Assembly (NCBI GenBank): GCA_964017045.1
Contig: OZ024794.1
Span: 5,368,329 to 5,432,328, forward strand
Direction of reading: 5' to 3'
DNA length: 64,000 nucleotides
Source of the DNA: Omphiscola glabra
Lineage: Eukaryota > Mollusca > Gastropoda > Lymnaeidae
Under the pieces are notes generated by a model that had not been told where the DNA came from, did not search any database, and was given only the letters and a program-made list of their open reading frames with translations. The first letter of the stretch is position 1; each line of letters begins with the position of its first letter. Position numbers and translations under genes: made by a program. Positions 59,132-64,000 of the stretch are shown here, in pieces.

Positions 59132-59250
59132 TATGCGTTAATTTGTTTCAGTGTTTAAGCGTTAATGTGTTTCGGTGTTTAAGCGTTAATGTGTTTCAGT
59201 GTTTATGCGTTTATGTGTTTCGGTGTTTAAGCGTTTATGTGTCTACGGAT
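59132..59250. repeat. About 24-bp repeat (gcgttaatgtgtttcagtgt), 5 copies
   Basis: Imperfect copies alternating cagtg/cggtg. Confidence 0.88.
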
Positions 59251-59420
59251 TTATTTCTTTTCATTTTGTTTTAGAATTACATTTTCGTGTTTATATTTCT
59301 GGTTCGCGGACGTGGCAGACGACAGAGACAAAAATCAGATGCTGTTTGGTCTAATTTTTCTTAAGTGTTTACATTTAAAATCGACTTTCAAAAAGTTACC
59401 GCTGTTAATATCGCATCGAA

Positions 59421-62400
59421 ATTAATGAAAAACTAAATTGATGAAAAACTACATTGATGAAAAACTAAATTGATGAAAAACTAAATTGATGAAAAACTAA
59501 GTTGATGAAAAACTAAATTGATGAAAAACTAAGTTGATGAAAAACTAAGTTATGAAAAACTAAATTGATGAAAAACTAAGTTGATGAAAAACTAAATTGA
59601 TGGAAAAACTAAGTTGATGAAAAACTAAGTTATGAAAAACTAAATTGATGAAAAACTAAGTTGATGAAAAACTAAGTTGATGAAAAACTAAGCTATGAAA
59701 AACTAAATTGATGAAAAACTAAGTTATGAAAAACTAAATTGATGAAAAACTAAGTTAATGAAAAACTAAATTGATGAAAAACTAAATTGATGAAAAACTA
59801 AATTGATGAAAAACTAAGTTGATGAAAAACTAAATTGATGAAAAACTAAGTTGATGAAAAACTAAGTTATGAAAAACTAAATTGATGGAAAAACTAAGTT
59901 GATGAAAAACTAAGTTATGAAAAACTAAATTGATGAAAAACTAAGTTATGAAAAACTAAATTGATGAAAAACTAAGTTATGAAAAACTAAATTGATGAAA
60001 AACTAAGTTATGAAAAACTAAATTGATGAAAAACTAAGTTATGAAAAACTAAATTGATGAAAAACTAAGTTATGAAAAACTAAATTGATGAAAAACTAAG
60101 TTGATGAAAAACTAAGTTGATGAAAAACTAAGTTGATGAAAAACTAAGTTATGAAAAACTAAATTGATGAAAAACTAAGTTGATGAAAAACTAAATTGAT
60201 GAAAAACTAAGTTGATGAAAAACTAAGTTATGAAAAACTAAATTGATGAAAAACTAAGTTATGAAAAACTAAATTGATGAAAAACTAAGTTAATGAAAAA
60301 CTAAATTGATAAAAAACTAAATTGATGAAAAACTAAATTGATGAAAAACTAAGTTGATGAAAAACTAAATTGATGAAAAACTAAGTTGATGAAAAACTAA
60401 ATTGATGAAAAACTAAGTTGATGAAAAACTAAGTTAATGAAAAACTAAATTGATGAAAAACTAAATTGATGAAAAACTAAATTGATGAAAAACTAAGTTG
60501 ATGAAAAACTAAATTGATGAAAAACTAAATTGATGAAAAACTAAGTTGATGAAAAACTAAATTTATGAAAAACTAAATTGATGAAAAACTAAATTGATGA
60601 AAAACTAAGTTGATGAAAAACTAAATTGATGAAAAACTAAGTTGATGAAAAACTAAATTGATGAAAAACTAAGTTGATGAAAAACTAAGTTAATGAAAAA
60701 CTAAATTGATGAAAAACTAAATTGATGAAAAACTAAATTGATGAAAAACTAAGTTGATGAAAAACTAAGTTATGAAAAACTAAATTGATGAAAAACTAAG
60801 TTGATGAAAAACTAAATTGATGGAAAAACTAAGTTGATGAAAAACTAAGTTATGAAAAACTAAATTGATGAAAAACTAAGTTATGAAAAACTAAATTGAT
60901 GAAAAACTAAGTTATGAAAAACTAAATTGATGAAAAACTAAGTTATGAAAAACTAAATTGATGAAAAACTAAGTTATGAAAAACTAAATTGATGAAAAAC
61001 TAAGTTATGAAAAACTAAATTGATGAAAAACTAAGTTGATGAAAAACTAAGTTGATGAAAAACTAAGTTGATGAAAAACTAAGTTATGAAAAACTAAATT
61101 GATGAAAAACTAAGTTGATGAAAAACTAAATTGATGAAAAACTAAGTTGATGAAAAACTAAGTTATGAAAAACTAAATTGATGAAAAACTAAGTTATGAA
61201 AAACTAAATTGATGAAAAACTAAGTTAATGAAAAACTAAATTGATAAAAAACTAAATTGATGAAAAACTAAATTGATGAAAAACTAAGTTGATGAAAAAC
61301 TAAATTGATGAAAAACTAAGTTGATGAAAAACTAAATTGATGAAAAACTAAGTTGATGAAAAACTAAGTTAATGAAAAACTAAATTGATGAAAAACTAAA
61401 TTGATGAAAAACTAAATTGATGAAAAACTAAGTTGATGAAAAACTAAATTGATGAAAAACTAAATTGATGAAAAACTAAGTTAATGAAAAACTAAATTTA
61501 TGAAAAACTAAATTGATGAAAAACTAAATTGATGAAAAACTAAGTTGATGAAAAACTAAATTGATGAAAAACTAAGTTGATGAAAAACTAAATTGATGAA
61601 AAACTAAGTTGATGAAAAACTAAGTTAATGAAAAACTAAATTGATGAAAAACTAAATTGATGAAAAACTAAATTGATGAAAAACTAAGTTGATGAAAAAC
61701 TAAGTTATGAAAAACTAAATTGATGAAAAACTAAGTTGATGAAAAACTAAATTGATGGAAAAACTAAGTTGATGAAAAACTAAGTTATGAAAAACTAAAT
61801 TGATGAAAAACTAAGTTGATGAAAAACTAAGTTATGAAAAACTAAATTGATGAAAAACTAAGTTGATGAAAAACTAAATTGATGAAAAACTAAGTTGATG
61901 AAAAACTAAGTTATGAAAAACTAAATTGATGAAAAACTAAGTTATGAAAAACTAAATTGATGAAAAACTAAGTTAATGAAAAACTAAATTGATAAAAAAC
62001 TAAATTGATGAAAAACTAAATTGATGAAAAACTAAGTTGATGAAAAACTAAATTGATGAAAAACTAAGTTGATGAAAAACTAAATTGATGAAAAACTAAG
62101 TTGATGAAAAACTAAGTTAATGAAAAACTAAATTGATGAAAAACTAAATTGATGAAAAACTAAATTGATGAAAAACTAAGTTGATGAAAAACTAAATTGA
62201 TGGAAAAACTAAATTGATGAAAAACTAAGTTAATGAAAAACTAAATTTATGAAAAACTAAATTGATGAAAAACTAAATTGATGAAAAACTAAGTTGATGA
62301 AAAACTAAGTTGATGAAAAACTAAGTTGATGAAAAACTAAGTTATGAAAAACTAAATTGATGAAAAACTAAGTTGATGAAAAACTAAATTGATGAAAAAC

Positions 62401-63658
62401 TAAGTTGATGAAAAACTAAGTTATGAAAAACTAAATTGATGAAAAACTAAGTTATGAAAAACTAAATTGATGAAAAACTAAGTTAATGAAAAACTAAATT
62501 GATGAAAAACTAAATTGATGAAAAACTAAATTGATGAAAAACTAAGTTGATGAAAAACTAAATTGATGAAAAACTAAGTTGATGAAAAACTAAATTGATG
62601 AAAAACTAAGTTGATGAAAAACTAAGTTAATGAAAAACTAAATTTATGAAAAACTAAATTGATGAAAAACTAAATTGATGAAAAACTAAGTTGATGAAAA
62701 ACTAAATTGATGAAAAACTAAGTTGATGAAAAACTAAATTGATGAAAAACTAAGTTGATGAAAAACTAAGTTAATGAAAAACTAAATTGATGAAAAACTA
62801 AATTGATGAAAAACTAAATTGATGAAAAACTAAGTTGATGAAAAACTAAATTGATGAAAAACTAAGTTGATGAAAAACTAAATTGATGAAAAACTAAGTT
62901 GATGAAAAACTAAGTTAATGAAAAACTAAATTGATGAAAAACTAAATTGATGAAAAACTAAATTGATGAAAAACTAAGTTGATGAAAAACTAAATTGATG
63001 AAAAACTAAATTGATGAAAAACTAAGTTAATGAAAAACTAAATTTATGAAAAACTAAATTGATGAAAAACTAAATTGATGAAAAACTAAGTTGATGAAAA
63101 ACTAAGTTGATGAAAAACTAAGTTGATGAAAAACTAAGTTATGAAAAACTAAATTGATGAAAAACTAAGTTGATGAAAAACTAAATTGATGAAAAACTAA
63201 GTTGATGAAAAACTAAGTTATGAAAAACTAAATTGATGAAAAACTAAGTTATGAAAAACTAAATTGATGAAAAACTAAGTTAATGAAAAACTAAATTGAT
63301 GAAAAACTAAATTGATGAAAAACTAAATTGATGAAAAACTAAGTTGATGAAAAACTAAATTGATGAAAAACTAAGTTGATGAAAAACTAAATTGATGAAA
63401 AACTAAGTTGATGAAAAACTAAGTTAATGAAAAACTAAATTTATGAAAAACTAAATTGATGAAAAACTAAATTGATGAAAAACTAAGTTGATGAAAAACT
63501 AAATTGATGAAAAACTAAGTTGATGAAAAACTAAATTGATGAAAAACTAAGTTGATGAAAAACTAAGTTAATGAAAAACTAAATTGATGAAAAACTAAAT
63601 TGATGAAAAACTAAATTGATGAAAAACTAAGTTGATGAAAAACTAAGTTGATGAAAAC
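59421..63658. repeat. 15/16-bp satellite with 935-bp higher-order repeats
   Basis: Monomers are variants of gatgaaaaactaaatt and gatgaaaaactaagtt plus a 15-bp 'tatgaaaaactaagt' form. Rare marker variants recur at a fixed spacing: 'gatggaaaaac' at 59,886, 60,821 and 61,756 (935 bp apart each time) and 'gataaaaaac' units at 60,301 and 61,236 (935 bp), then 61,984 (748 bp). The 4.2-kb array therefore grew by block duplication. Confidence 0.97.
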
Positions 63659-63889
63659 CTCATCAATTTAGAAAAGTTACAAATGTCCAGCTCGCCTGTT
63701 TGTCATTGCACATAGAATGATGGAAGGTTTATAATGTTGAATATAATTATTGATTAATCATCAATTTGATTTTTACTTATTTAAAATGAACTCGTTAAAA
63801 TTAACTTTCTTGATTATCGGGATATTTGTTTATCAATCATTTTTCTTGAGCTTGGCAAAACACAGTCCCAAGCTTATAAAAATAAGATC

Positions 63890-63956
63890 AGGACACAGTT
63901 GTTCAGGACACAGTTGTTCAGGACACAGTTGTTCAGGACACAGTTGTTCAGGACAT
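63890..63956. repeat. 15-bp tandem repeat (aggacacagttgttc), 4-5 copies
   Basis: Clean direct repeats near the window end. The surrounding 63,660-64,000 is AT-rich with no gene recognised. Confidence 0.93.
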
Positions 63957-64000
63957 ATTTTTTTTTATGACAGAGTTGTAAATGGCACCTTTGATCATGA

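Overview
The window is eukaryotic and almost certainly from a mollusc, most likely a gastropod. The only recognisable host gene is an adipokinetic hormone (AKH) precursor whose mature peptide reads QIHFTPDWGNN followed by Gly-Lys-Arg, the molluscan type of AKH. The rest has no operons or bacterial gene density. It is AT-rich intergenic and intronic DNA packed with tandem repeats and remnants of LINEs, hAT and Ginger DNA transposons, a Helitron and a probable solo LTR. Organism and gene identity are inferred from peptide and motif recognition only.

Layout. 1-0.9 kb: minus-strand RNase H and C-terminal part of a non-LTR retrotransposon, disrupted by a 55-bp tandem expansion. 1.2 kb: a hAT-type MITE with perfect 8-bp target duplications. 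2.6-7.55 kb: C-terminus of a CR1/L2-like LINE whose 3' UTR has expanded into about 100 copies of a 43-bp unit. 7.9-20 kb: unique AT-rich DNA broken by minisatellites (49, 24, 10, 20 and 28 bp units) and microsatellites. 20.04-23.94 kb: a 3.9-kb interval bounded by 15-bp hAT-like inverted repeats and near-identical 8-bp flanks, with an eroded RTE-like reverse transcriptase inside. 25-27.04 kb: a probable non-autonomous Helitron. 28.5-31 kb: an 18-bp satellite. 34.58-41.09 kb: a Ginger-type DNA transposon with TIRs and a TATA duplication, whose integrase/transposase gene is split by about 120 copies of a 31-bp repeat made from its own codons. 42.8-43.1 kb: a probable solo LTR.

The 46.6-57.9 kb interval is the host gene. 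A GC box, a TATA box and a short leader with two tandem splice donors lie at 46.62-46.72 kb. The signal peptide/hormone exon is at 52,875-53,099. A candidate next exon at 57,808-57,873 joins in the correct phase and puts a second cysteine at the spacing I remember from insect AKH precursors. The introns hold minisatellites and hAT MITEs. 58-64 kb is repeats again, ending in a 4.2-kb array of 15/16-bp monomers with a 935-bp higher-order period.

Main theme: at least three long or moderate tandem arrays (55, 43 and 31 bp units) can be traced by eye to a transposable-element sequence next to them. In the Ginger case the founding single-copy segment and the 4-nt direct repeat that probably mediated its first duplication can both be seen. 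Almost all long open reading frames in the window are periodicity artefacts of such arrays.
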